In this document: piece by piece, positions 7,897-16,785 of the stretch | Layout: every line of letters begins with the position of its first letter | How positions within the stretch are numbered: the first letter of the stretch is position 1 | Source of the DNA: Prevotella sp. | GTDB taxonomy: Bacteria; Bacteroidota; Bacteroidia; Bacteroidales; Bacteroidaceae | Direction: 5' to 3' | Assembly (NCBI GenBank): GCA_015060485.1 | Contig: SUYI01000033.1 | Coordinates: forward strand, 1 to 43,226 | DNA: 43,226 nt | Notes under the pieces: generated by a model | The model's input: only the letters and a program-made list of their open reading frames with translations | Told to the model about the DNA's origin: nothing | The model's database searches: none | Translations under genes and position numbers: made by a program

Positions 7897-9054
7897 ATGA
7901 AAGCATTACGAAATTATCTCAATAAGGTAAAGCCGAACTTCGAGGAGGGTGGCAAGCTGCATGCTTTCCGTTCGGTGTTCGACGGCTTCGAGACCTTCCT
8001 TTATGTGCCTAACGACACGGCAAAGGCTGGTGGCGTGAACATTCACGACGCCATTGACTCGAAGCGCATTATGAGTATGGTGGTCATCGCCCTGATGCCT
8101 GCTATGCTGTTTGGTATGTACAACATCGGTTACCAGAACTACGCTGCTGCGGGCACACTCGCAACAGCCAGCTTCTGCGAAATCTTCTGCTATGGCTTTC
8201 TGGCTGTACTGCCTAAGATTCTCGTCAGCTACATCGTAGGTCTGGGCATCGAGTTTGCCTGGGCACAGTGGAAGGGCGAGGAAATCCAGGAGGGTTACCT
8301 CGTATCGGGTATCATCATCCCGCTGATTATTCCTATTGGCTGTCCGCTGTGGATGCTGGCGCTGGCCTGCGCCTTCTCGGTCATCTTCTGTAAGGAGATC
8401 TTCGGTGGCACGGGTATGAACATCTTCAATCCGGCTATCGCAGCACGTATGTTCCTGTTCTTCGCCTATCCTTCAAAGATGACTGGTGATACAGTCTGGG
8501 TGGCTCAGGACAGTATCTTCGGACTGGGTAACACCCTTCCCGACGGATTCACCGCTGCAACACCACTTGGACAGATGGCACAGGGCATTAATCCCAATGC
8601 GTCAATCTGCGACATGATCTGTGGGTTCATCCCAGGCAGTATCGGTGAGACATCGCTCATCGCCATTGCTATTGGTGCTGTTATTCTGTTGTGGGCTGGC
8701 ATCGCTTCTTGGCGCACCATGCTCAGCGTGTTTGTGGGTGGTGCTGTGCTGGCTATCATTTTCGAGCAGACCGGTCAGTCGATGACTTGGTGGCATCACT
8801 TCGTTCTTGGTGGCTTCGCCTTCGGTGCTGTCTTCATGGCTACCGATCCCGTTACCTCTTGCCGCACCACTACAGGCCAGTACATCTACGGTTTCCTCAT
8901 CGGTGCTATGGCCATCATCATCCGTGTGCTGAATGCCGGTTATCCTGAGGGTATGATGCTCGCCATCTTCTTTGGTAATATGTTTGCTCCGACGATCGAC
9001 CATTTCATCGTTGAGCGCAATATCTCGAAACGCCAGAAAAGATTGAAGAATTGA
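7897..9054 (+). CDS. nqrB: Na+-translocating NADH:quinone reductase subunit B
   Basis: NqrB is the large membrane subunit, carrying covalent FMN and riboflavin. This 385-residue protein has about ten hydrophobic helices and the flavinylation motif DGFTAAT; the modified threonine would be Thr222 by comparison with characterised NqrB. It is a little shorter than the roughly 415-residue Vibrio protein. The final residues (KRLKN) and stop codon lie inside a low-complexity ATTGAAGAATTGAAA repeat that continues to nqrC, so the extreme C-terminus may have been reshaped by that repeat. Confidence 0.97.
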   Translation: MKALRNYLNKVKPNFEEGGKLHAFRSVFDGFETFLYVPNDTAKAGGVNIHDAIDSKRIMSMVVIALMPAMLFGMYNIGYQNYAAAGTLATASFCEIFCYGFLAVLPKILVSYIVGLGIEFAWAQWKGEEIQEGYLVSGIIIPLIIPIGCPLWMLALACAFSVIFCKEIFGGTGMNIFNPAIAARMFLFFAYPSKMTGDTVWVAQDSIFGLGNTLPDGFTAATPLGQMAQGINPNASICDMICGFIPGSIGETSLIAIAIGAVILLWAGIASWRTMLSVFVGGAVLAIIFEQTGQSMTWWHHFVLGGFAFGAVFMATDPVTSCRTTTGQYIYGFLIGAMAIIIRVLNAGYPEGMMLAIFFGNMFAPTIDHFIVERNISKRQKRLKN

Positions 9055-9072
9055 AAAATTGAAGAATTGAAA
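9042..9072 (+). repeat. Tandem low-complexity repeat at the nqrB/nqrC junction
   Basis: ATTGAAGAATTGAAA occurs at 9042-9056 and again at 9058-9072 (period 16). The nqrB stop codon (9052-9054) lies inside it. Confidence 0.8.
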
Positions 9073-9074
9073 TT

Positions 9075-9752
9075 ATGGCTAAGTTAAATACGAATTCCAA
9101 CGCGTACATTATTATATATAGCGCGATACTCGTGGTCATCGTGGCCTTCTTGCTGGCTTTCGTCTATCAGGCGCTGAAGCCCATGCAGGACGCTAACGTT
9201 GCCCTCGATGTAAAGAAACAGATTCTCTACTCGCTCAACATCCGCGATCTGGATGGCGCAGAAGCTGAAGCTAAGTATGCTGAGGTGGTGAAGGAAGAGA
9301 AAGACGTTGACGGACAGAAGCTGTATGAGTGCCAGATTGATGGCAAGAACATCCTTGTGGCCTCGCTGAAAGGTATGGGTCTCTGGGGTGGCATCAGCGG
9401 TTATGTGGCTATCGACCCAGAGGGTAAGGTCTATGGTGCTTACTTCAACCACGAGAGTGAGACAGCTGGTCTCGGTGCTGAGATCAAGGACTCGCAGGAA
9501 TGGCAGGAGAAGTTCATCGGCAAGCAGATCTGGGACGAGCAGGGCAATGTCGTCCTCTCGATTGTGAAGAAGGTGGAGAATCCTGCTACACAGGTTGATG
9601 TGGTGACAGGTGCCACTTTGACTTCCAATGGTGTCAATGCCATGCTGAAAGACGGACTTAAGAGTCTTAAGAACTACTCTATTGGCAAGCTTATTGAGAG
9701 TATTGAAAGTGCTGATTCCGTAAATGTTGAACCTAAAGCAGAGGAGGAGTAA
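9075..9752 (+). CDS. nqrC: Na+-translocating NADH:quinone reductase subunit C
   Basis: NqrC carries covalent FMN on the periplasmic side. The protein has a single N-terminal membrane helix (YIIIYSAILVVIVAFLLAFVY), followed by an FMN-binding domain with the motif VVTGATLTSNGV, in which Thr181 is the predicted flavinylated residue. Other family motifs include GLGAEI and GLWGGISGYVAID. The length of 225 is slightly short for the family but all landmarks are present. nqrD begins 3 bases after its stop, so translation is tightly coupled. Confidence 0.96.
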   Translation: MAKLNTNSNAYIIIYSAILVVIVAFLLAFVYQALKPMQDANVALDVKKQILYSLNIRDLDGAEAEAKYAEVVKEEKDVDGQKLYECQIDGKNILVASLKGMGLWGGISGYVAIDPEGKVYGAYFNHESETAGLGAEIKDSQEWQEKFIGKQIWDEQGNVVLSIVKKVENPATQVDVVTGATLTSNGVNAMLKDGLKSLKNYSIGKLIESIESADSVNVEPKAEEE

Positions 9753-9755
9753 ATT

Positions 9756-10379
9756 ATGGCATTATTCAGTAAACAAAATAAAGAGGTCTTTACGAATCCG
9801 TTGAACCTCGACCACCCGATTCTCGGACAGGTATTGGGTATCTGCTCGGCCTTGGCTGTCACCTCGCAGCTGAAGCCTGCCATCGTGATGGGATTGGCTG
9901 TAACGGTGATTACCGCTTTCTCGAACGTAATCATCTCGATTATCCGCAACACCATTCCTAACCGCATCCGTATCGTGGTGCAGCTGGTGGTGGTTGCTGC
10001 GCTGGTAACTATCGTGTCGCAGATTCTGAAGGCTTTCGCCTACGACGTCAGCGTTCAGCTCTCTGTGTATGTGGGTCTGATCATCACTAACTGTATCCTG
10101 ATGGGTCGCCTGGAGGCGTTTGCCATGCAGAACAAGCCCTGGCCCTCGTTCCTCGATGGTGTAGGCAATGGTCTGGGCTATGCGATGATTCTGGTCATCG
10201 TGGGTGCTGTTCGTGAACTGCTCGGGCGTGGGTCGCTCTTAGGCTTCCAGATTATTCCTGATGCCTGCTACGACTTCGGCTATGTGAACAACGGTATGAT
10301 GACGATGCCTGCTATGGCGCTCATCCTCGTTGGCTGTGTGATTTGGGTACATCGTGCTTACTTCTATAAAGAAAAGTAA
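9756..10379 (+). CDS. nqrD: Na+-translocating NADH:quinone reductase subunit D
   Basis: NqrD is a hydrophobic subunit of about six helices that, together with NqrE, frames the membrane iron centre. Residues such as NPLNLDHPILGQVLGICSALAVT near the start and VGAVRELLGRGSLLG near residue 150 are characteristic. The length of 207 matches the family. A gap of 125 bases, unusual for this operon, separates it from nqrE. Confidence 0.96.
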   Translation: MALFSKQNKEVFTNPLNLDHPILGQVLGICSALAVTSQLKPAIVMGLAVTVITAFSNVIISIIRNTIPNRIRIVVQLVVVAALVTIVSQILKAFAYDVSVQLSVYVGLIITNCILMGRLEAFAMQNKPWPSFLDGVGNGLGYAMILVIVGAVRELLGRGSLLGFQIIPDACYDFGYVNNGMMTMPAMALILVGCVIWVHRAYFYKEK

Positions 10380-10504
10380 ATGAAGAAGGTGTTTCAGAAA
10401 GAAATTGGAATAATGAGAATAATTTTATCCATCAATTGGAATAATATTATTTCTTATAATTTCTGATTAATTTCTGGTCATTTCTTTCCAAAAATAAGAA
10501 GAAT
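10380..10504 (+). other. AT-rich nqrD-nqrE spacer
   Basis: This is the only long gap in the nqr operon. It repeats AATTGGAATAAT twice and has several AATTTCT copies of opposite polarity, giving imperfect inverted repeats. A 28-codon frame at 10380-10466 starts right at the nqrD stop, but its lysine/isoleucine/asparagine-rich composition follows the repeat, and I do not call it a gene. No consensus promoter is seen. Confidence 0.5.
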
Positions 10505-11131
10505 ATGGAACATGCAATTTCTTTATTATTCAGGTCGATATTCGTCGACAATATGATCTTCGCCTTCTTCCTTGGCATGTGCTCTTATCTGGCTGTGTCG
10601 AAGACGGTGAAGACCTCTATGGGACTCGGACTCGCTGTGACCTTCGTGTTGACAGTGACCGTTCCTGTGAACTATCTGTTACAGACCCGTGTGCTGGGTC
10701 CTGGCTGCCTCGCTGAGGGAGTAGACCTGAGCTATCTGTCGTTTATCCTCTTTATCGCTGTCATCGCAGGTATGGTGCAGCTGGTGGAGATGACAGTCGA
10801 GAAATACTCGCCATCGCTCTACGCAGCCCTGGGTATCTTCCTGCCTCTGATTGCTGTAAACTGTGCCATCATGGGTGCTTCGCTCTTCATGCAGCAGCGC
10901 ATCCTCATGGACCCCTCTAACTCTCAGGCCATCACCTCTATCCTCGATGCCGTTGTCTATGGCTTCGGCTCTGGTATCGGTTGGACGCTGGCCATCGTGG
11001 CTATGGGTGCCATCCGCGAGAAGATGCAGTACAGCGATGTCCCCAAGCCTCTTCAGGGCCTCGGCATCGTGTTTATCACTGTAGGTCTCATGGCTATGGC
11101 GATGATGTGTTTCTCTGGACTGAACATATAA
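10505..11131 (+). CDS. nqrE: Na+-translocating NADH:quinone reductase subunit E
   Basis: NqrE is the partner of NqrD in the membrane, with about six helices. Characteristic text includes [23 protein letters not shown] near the start, [11 protein letters not shown] around residue 118 and [22 protein letters not shown] near residue 160. The length of 208 is typical. The first and fourth helices carry cysteines (MCSYLAV, VNCAIMG) in the positions associated with the NqrD/NqrE iron site. A low-complexity repeat follows its stop. Confidence 0.96.
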   Translation: MEHAISLLFRSIFVDNMIFAFFLGMCSYLAVSKTVKTSMGLGLAVTFVLTVTVPVNYLLQTRVLGPGCLAEGVDLSYLSFILFIAVIAGMVQLVEMTVEKYSPSLYAALGIFLPLIAVNCAIMGASLFMQQRILMDPSNSQAITSILDAVVYGFGSGIGWTLAIVAMGAIREKMQYSDVPKPLQGLGIVFITVGLMAMAMMCFSGLNI

Positions 11132-11166
11132 AGGTAAAAAGGTAAAAAGTAAAAAGGTAAAAATAT
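11130..11166 (+). repeat. AAGGTAAAA-type repeat between nqrE and nqrF
   Basis: Four tandem degenerate copies of AAGGTAAAA/AAGTAAAA fill the spacer from the nqrE stop codon to the nqrF start. The reverse complement of the same motif fills the araA/araD spacer at 40037-40075. Confidence 0.8.
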
Positions 11167-12435
11167 ATGGCTCAGTTTATAGCATATAGTATAGGAGTAT
11201 TCCTGTTGGTAATACTTTTATTGGTGATTATTCTGTTGGTGGCAAAGAAGTATCTGAGCCCCAGCGGCAATGTGAATATCGAGATCAATGGCGACCGTAC
11301 CATCTCCGTAGCCCAGGGCAACAATCTGATGGCCACACTCAACCAGAACGGCATCTTCCTGCCTTCTGCCTGTGGTGGTAAGGCCTCTTGCGGACAGTGT
11401 AAGGTACAGGTTCTTGAGGGTGGGGGTGAGATTCTCGACTCTGAGAAACCTCATTTCACACGTAAGCAGATCAAGGACCACTGGCGCTTAGGTTGTCAGT
11501 GTAAAGTGAAGGGCGACCTGAAGATCCACGTCGACGAGAGCATCCTTGGCGTTAAGGAGTACGAGTGTACCGTTATCTCCAACAAGAACGTGGCTACGTT
11601 CATCAAGGAGTTCAAGGTACAGCTGCCTCCGGGCGAGCACATGGACTTCCTGCCTGGCTCTTACGCTCAGATCAAGATTCCTAAGTTCGACTGCATCGAC
11701 TATGATAAGGCCTTCGACAAGAGCCTCATTGGCGACGAGTATCTGCCCAGCTGGGAGAAGTTCGGCCTGTTCCCGCTGAAGTGTAAGAACCCCGAGGATA
11801 CCATCCGTGCCTACTCAATGGCCAACTATCCTGCCGAGGGCGATGTCTTCATGCTGACAGTACGTATCGCCACACCTCCGTTCAAGCCCGATCGCAGCGG
11901 CTTCATGGATGTGAACCCCGGTATCGCCTCGTCTTACATCTTCTCGCTGAAGCCAGGCGACAAGGTTATCATGAGCGGACCTTTCGGCGACTTCCACCCG
12001 CACTTCGACTCGAAGAAGGAGATGATCTGGGTAGGTGGTGGTGCCGGTATGGCTCCTTTGCGCGCTCAGATCATGCACATGACGAAGACTCTGCATACCA
12101 CCGATCGCGAGATGCACTATTTCTATGGCGCTCGTGCCCTGAACGAGGTATTTTACCTTGACGACTTCCTGGGCTTGGAGAAGGAGTATCCCAACTTCCA
12201 TTTCCATCTGGCCCTCGACCGTCCAGACCCCGCAGCCGATGCTGCAGGCGTGAAGTACACTCCGGGCTTCGTCCATCAGGTGATGCTCAACACCTATCTG
12301 AAGGACCACGAGGCTCCCGAGGATGTGGAGTACTACATGTGCGGCCCCGGCCCGATGTCGGCAGCCGTCGTTTCGATGCTCGATTCTCTCGGCGTCGATC
12401 CCGAGTCGATTATGTACGATAACTTCGGAGGATAA
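11167..12435 (+). CDS. nqrF: Na+-translocating NADH:quinone reductase subunit F (NADH entry subunit)
   Basis: NqrF accepts electrons from NADH. It has one N-terminal membrane helix (residues about 5-26), then a [2Fe-2S] ferredoxin domain with cysteines at 69, 75, 78 and 110 (SACGGKASCGQC and LGC), spaced as in the family. A ferredoxin-reductase module follows: FAD-binding RAYSMANYP, the nucleotide-binding GGGAGMAPLRAQ and the C-terminal MCGPGPM. The length of 422 is normal. It is the last gene of the operon and is followed by a hairpin. Confidence 0.97.
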   Translation: MAQFIAYSIGVFLLVILLLVIILLVAKKYLSPSGNVNIEINGDRTISVAQGNNLMATLNQNGIFLPSACGGKASCGQCKVQVLEGGGEILDSEKPHFTRKQIKDHWRLGCQCKVKGDLKIHVDESILGVKEYECTVISNKNVATFIKEFKVQLPPGEHMDFLPGSYAQIKIPKFDCIDYDKAFDKSLIGDEYLPSWEKFGLFPLKCKNPEDTIRAYSMANYPAEGDVFMLTVRIATPPFKPDRSGFMDVNPGIASSYIFSLKPGDKVIMSGPFGDFHPHFDSKKEMIWVGGGAGMAPLRAQIMHMTKTLHTTDREMHYFYGARALNEVFYLDDFLGLEKEYPNFHFHLALDRPDPAADAAGVKYTPGFVHQVMLNTYLKDHEAPEDVEYYMCGPGPMSAAVVSMLDSLGVDPESIMYDNFGG

Positions 12436-12460
12436 GAACATCCTTCGATTCCATACAACA

Positions 12461-12495
12461 AACAGGAGGTTCTCAGCTTTTGGGAACCTCCTGTT
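12461..12495. terminator. Hairpin between convergent nqrF and GH43 genes
   Basis: Perfect 12-bp arms, AACAGGAGGTTC (12461-12472) and GAACCTCCTGTT (12484-12495), surround an 11-base loop. No clear T-run follows on either strand, so the termination role rests on position and stem strength. Confidence 0.6.
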
Positions 12496-12523
12496 GTTGA
12501 TGACGGGGGAAGTGGCTGTCGTC

Positions 12524-14278
12524 TTATTGCGCGTTGTCTGACACAACCTTGCGGGTGTGCTTCATACCGTTTTCGTCGGTATACTGTTCGATGACGATGC
12601 CGCTATGCTGCTGGCCATCCGTCAGACGGCGGCCTGTCAGGTCGAAGTACTGGCGTGCCGACTTCGTATCGCTCTTGACGTCCTGAATGCTGGCAGCACC
12701 AACCTCGGTAAACTGCCAGGCGTCGACGAAGACATCAGTAGCTTCGGTAACGACGAAAAAGAGGTTGTTCTTCGTACCCTGGAACTTGCTGGCGTCGAGG
12801 TCGATGGTGTGATCTTCCATCTCCGTAGACGAGAACTCGAAGGCGGCTATCGGACGTGCCGGGCGGCTGGTGCGAATCTCCATCTTACCGGTACCCTTGG
12901 CACGAACGGTGAATTTTGCTGCTCCTGACGTTCCGAAGTCGATGCGGCGGACTGAAATCCATGAGTTTGCGGGCATCTGCACCTGCATGTTCTCGGAGGC
13001 GTCGTTGCCCAATCTGTTGATTTTGGTGTTCTTCTTGATGTTGGTGAAGTTCTCGTAATCGACACCGCCGCAACTGGCCATCGTTTCGGCCTGCTGCAGC
13101 TCGTAGGGATTCATGTTCTTGATGGCGGTGACACCTTCGAGGTTAGGCTTGACCTCGTGGATGTTCTGCGTAGCCTCGTCCACTGTGGCCTTGTTCACGC
13201 AGATGGAACGGAAGATGCTGGTATTATTGTCAATGACACCGGCATTTCTCCAACTCTCCATGAGGGGAGCCCCGTGGTAGATGTGATAATACTGACCCTG
13301 GAATTTCTGCAGGTGCGAATGGTTGTTGTTGGTACCCATGCCAGGATGCGGACCATAGACGCCTTTGTATACCCATGAGTCAGGATTCGTAGGATCATCG
13401 CTGACCATATAGCACATGGTGCAGGTGTTGGGCGCTGAAGCGCTAATGCCATGTTCGGTCTTGTAGGTGTTCCACTCTGCTGCAGTCTGATTGCGATCAG
13501 CCCAGTTCGAGCAGTAGGTGTAGACGAACTTGCCGCCGATGACGTTCAGCTCGTTGGCTTCGAAATGGTAGGGGGCATGAATTTTGACAGCCGCACCGTC
13601 GACTTCAGTCATCGAGGGCTTCAGCTTTACAATACGGGCAGCTTCGGGCATGATCGTACTGGGACCAAGGCCACCGAAGCTGAGCCAGCCCACACCATTC
13701 TCGTCGATCACTACGCCCGGGTCGAAATTGGCATTCGTACCTTGTTTGTTTGCACCTGGCGTGTCGTAATGAATCAGCAGCTTGTTCAGTGGCGACTTCC
13801 AGGGACCGAGGGGTGAATTGGCCTTCAGCACACCCACGCCATGACTGCTGTTGCAAAAGTAAAGGAAGAACTCATCAGTACCATCCTCCGTTGTACGCCA
13901 GGTAACAGACGGTGCCCACGAGACACCAAAGCCTTGATACCAGGGACTCGTCACCCACGAGGCACAGAGCCTGGCCACATCGATGGTGCCGTGAAACGTC
14001 CAGTTTACCATATCGTCGGTCGAAAAGACTACTATCGACTTGATTTCACCATAGGTGTTCTCGCCCTTTTTGCCGTTCTTGATGAACTGCTGGTGGTCGT
14101 TCGAGCCGTAGACGTATAGCCGTCCGTTATACTCCAATGCCGTCGGGTCGGCACAGAAAATGTTGGCGCTGATGGGGTTGTTGTAGCTCGTACCTTTGTA
14201 GTCGGGTGCTAATGTCTGTGATTCAGCTTGCAGACAGGCCATGATTATGGCAGCGGTCAGGAATAGTTTTTTGTACAT
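12524..14278 (-). CDS. Secreted GH43 arabinofuranosidase/xylosidase with CBM6-like domain
   Basis: A signal peptide (MYKKLFLTAAIIMACLQAES) leads into a five-bladed-propeller GH43 catalytic domain (residues about 30-350). Candidate catalytic residues are Asp44 (FCADPTALEY), Asp186 (NFDPGVVID) and Glu240 or Glu243 (HFEANEL). A C-terminal CBM6-like beta-sandwich (about 400-535: VQMPANSWISVRRIDFGTS, KNNLFFVVTEATDVFVDAW) would bind xylan-type chains. The last 40 residues (QYFDLTGRRLTDGQ onward) resemble a degenerate T9SS-type tail. Members cleave arabinose or xylose side groups from arabinoxylan; exact specificity cannot be read. It has its own promoter on the minus strand and is convergent with nqrF. 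Confidence 0.88.
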   Translation of the reverse strand: MYKKLFLTAAIIMACLQAESQTLAPDYKGTSYNNPISANIFCADPTALEYNGRLYVYGSNDHQQFIKNGKKGENTYGEIKSIVVFSTDDMVNWTFHGTIDVARLCASWVTSPWYQGFGVSWAPSVTWRTTEDGTDEFFLYFCNSSHGVGVLKANSPLGPWKSPLNKLLIHYDTPGANKQGTNANFDPGVVIDENGVGWLSFGGLGPSTIMPEAARIVKLKPSMTEVDGAAVKIHAPYHFEANELNVIGGKFVYTYCSNWADRNQTAAEWNTYKTEHGISASAPNTCTMCYMVSDDPTNPDSWVYKGVYGPHPGMGTNNNHSHLQKFQGQYYHIYHGAPLMESWRNAGVIDNNTSIFRSICVNKATVDEATQNIHEVKPNLEGVTAIKNMNPYELQQAETMASCGGVDYENFTNIKKNTKINRLGNDASENMQVQMPANSWISVRRIDFGTSGAAKFTVRAKGTGKMEIRTSRPARPIAAFEFSSTEMEDHTIDLDASKFQGTKNNLFFVVTEATDVFVDAWQFTEVGAASIQDVKSDTKSARQYFDLTGRRLTDGQQHSGIVIEQYTDENGMKHTRKVVSDNAQ

Positions 14279-14306
14279 TTTTGTTAATAATAAGTATTTT
14301 CGACTG

Positions 14307-14314
14307 CAAAAGTA
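14307..14314 (-). promoter_or_regulatory. Promoter -7 box for the GH43 gene
   Basis: TACTTTTG on the minus strand matches TAnnTTTG, 29 bases upstream of the GH43 start codon. No -33 element is seen at the expected distance. Confidence 0.6.
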
Positions 14315-14351
14315 TAAAAAATCTTCGAAACGATATCATTTTTCCACAAAA

Positions 14352-14384
14352 TTTGGGTTTTCTCTCATTTTTTTCGTACCTTCG
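14352..14384 (+). promoter_or_regulatory. Promoter for pfkA
   Basis: TTTG at 14352-14355, then 21 bases, then TACCTTCG at 14377-14384 (one mismatch to TAnnTTTG), 33 bases before the pfkA start codon. Confidence 0.6.
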
Positions 14385-14417
14385 CACACAGAAACTAGAA
14401 CTTAAAAATATAGAGTC

Positions 14418-15395
14418 ATGGGAAAAATTAAGACTATTGGTATTCTGACGTCGGGTGGTGATGCCCCCGGCATGAACGCAGCCATTCGCGCCGTGACGCG
14501 TGCTGGTATCTACAACGGTTTCAACATCAAAGGCATCTATAGGGGTTATGACGGACTCATCAAGGGCGAGGTGAAGACCTTTACCACCGAGGACGTCAGC
14601 GGCATCATTTCTCGTGGCGGTACGATTCTGAAGACGGCCCGCTCGAAGGACTTTATGACGCCGGAGGGCAAACAGAAAGCCTATGAGACCTGCCAGAGAG
14701 AGGAAATCGACGCGCTGGTGGTCATTGGCGGTAATGGTTCTCTGACTGGTGCTCGCGATTTTGGCATGGAGTTCGACTTCCCCTGCATCGGTCTGCCCGG
14801 CACCATCGACAACGACCTATATGGCACAGACGCCACCATCGGCTACGACACAACGATGAACACCATCATGGAGTGTGTGGACCGCATTCGCGACACGGCC
14901 AATTCGCACGAGCGCATCTTCTTCATCGAAGTGATGGGACGCGATGCCGGTTTCCTGGCTCAGAACTGCGCCATAGCCTGTGGTGCTGAGGCTGCCATTG
15001 TCCCTGAGGAGACGACAGATGTCGACCAGCTGGCCGCCTTCATGGGGCGTGGCATCCGTAAATCGAAGAAGTCGTGCATCGTCATCGTTTCCGAGAGCCC
15101 CAAGTGTGGTGCGCTGTATTATGCAGACCGTGTGAAGAACGAGTTCCCGGGGTTCGACGTGCGCGTATCCATCTTGGGACACTTGCAGCGTGGCGGCTCA
15201 CCGTCAGCACGCGACCGCGTCTTGGCCGGCTGTACGGGTGTGGGAGCCGTCGAAGCCATCATCCAGGGACAGCGTAACGTCATGGTGGGCATCCGCAACA
15301 ACGAAATCGTCTACGTGCCCTTCTCGGAGTGCATCCGTACTGACAAGCGCTTCGACAAGCGCCTGATTACGGTGTTAGACGAGCTGAGTATTTAA
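14418..15395 (+). CDS. pfkA: ATP-dependent 6-phosphofructokinase
   Basis: This enzyme phosphorylates fructose-6-phosphate to fructose-1,6-bisphosphate, the committed step of glycolysis in the cytoplasm. Family landmarks are [12 protein letters not shown] near the start, GGNGSLTGA (residues 104-112), [18 protein letters not shown] with catalytic Asp131, and [11 protein letters not shown]. Glycine at the second position after GG(N) indicates the ATP rather than the pyrophosphate type. The position that is aspartate in E. coli PfkA (GGDGS) is asparagine here (Asn106). At 325 residues it has the normal length. It stands alone between minus-strand hemicellulase genes, with its own promoter and a strong terminator. 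Confidence 0.96.
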   Translation: MGKIKTIGILTSGGDAPGMNAAIRAVTRAGIYNGFNIKGIYRGYDGLIKGEVKTFTTEDVSGIISRGGTILKTARSKDFMTPEGKQKAYETCQREEIDALVVIGGNGSLTGARDFGMEFDFPCIGLPGTIDNDLYGTDATIGYDTTMNTIMECVDRIRDTANSHERIFFIEVMGRDAGFLAQNCAIACGAEAAIVPEETTDVDQLAAFMGRGIRKSKKSCIVIVSESPKCGALYYADRVKNEFPGFDVRVSILGHLQRGGSPSARDRVLAGCTGVGAVEAIIQGQRNVMVGIRNNEIVYVPFSECIRTDKRFDKRLITVLDELSI

Positions 15396-15415
15396 GGCAT
15401 ACCCCCCCAAAATAA

Positions 15416-15451
15416 ATCTTCCCCTTTCGTAACGCTGCGAAAGGGGAAGAT
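15416..15451. terminator. Strong hairpin terminator after pfkA
   Basis: Perfect 14-bp arms, ATCTTCCCCTTTCG (15416-15429) and CGAAAGGGGAAGAT (15438-15451), with an 8-base loop and GCTTTTA after. It lies between the convergent pfkA and esterase genes and may serve both. Confidence 0.85.
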
Positions 15452-15487
15452 GCTTTTATCTGACGACAAGGTGTGTCGTATGATGCG

Positions 15488-16769
<1,282 letters not shown>

Positions 16770-16785
<16 letters not shown>

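Noticed and set aside
10380..10466. 28-codon gene between nqrD and nqrE
   Set aside because: Composition follows the AT-rich repeat; no recognised family and no support beyond an ATG next to the nqrD stop.
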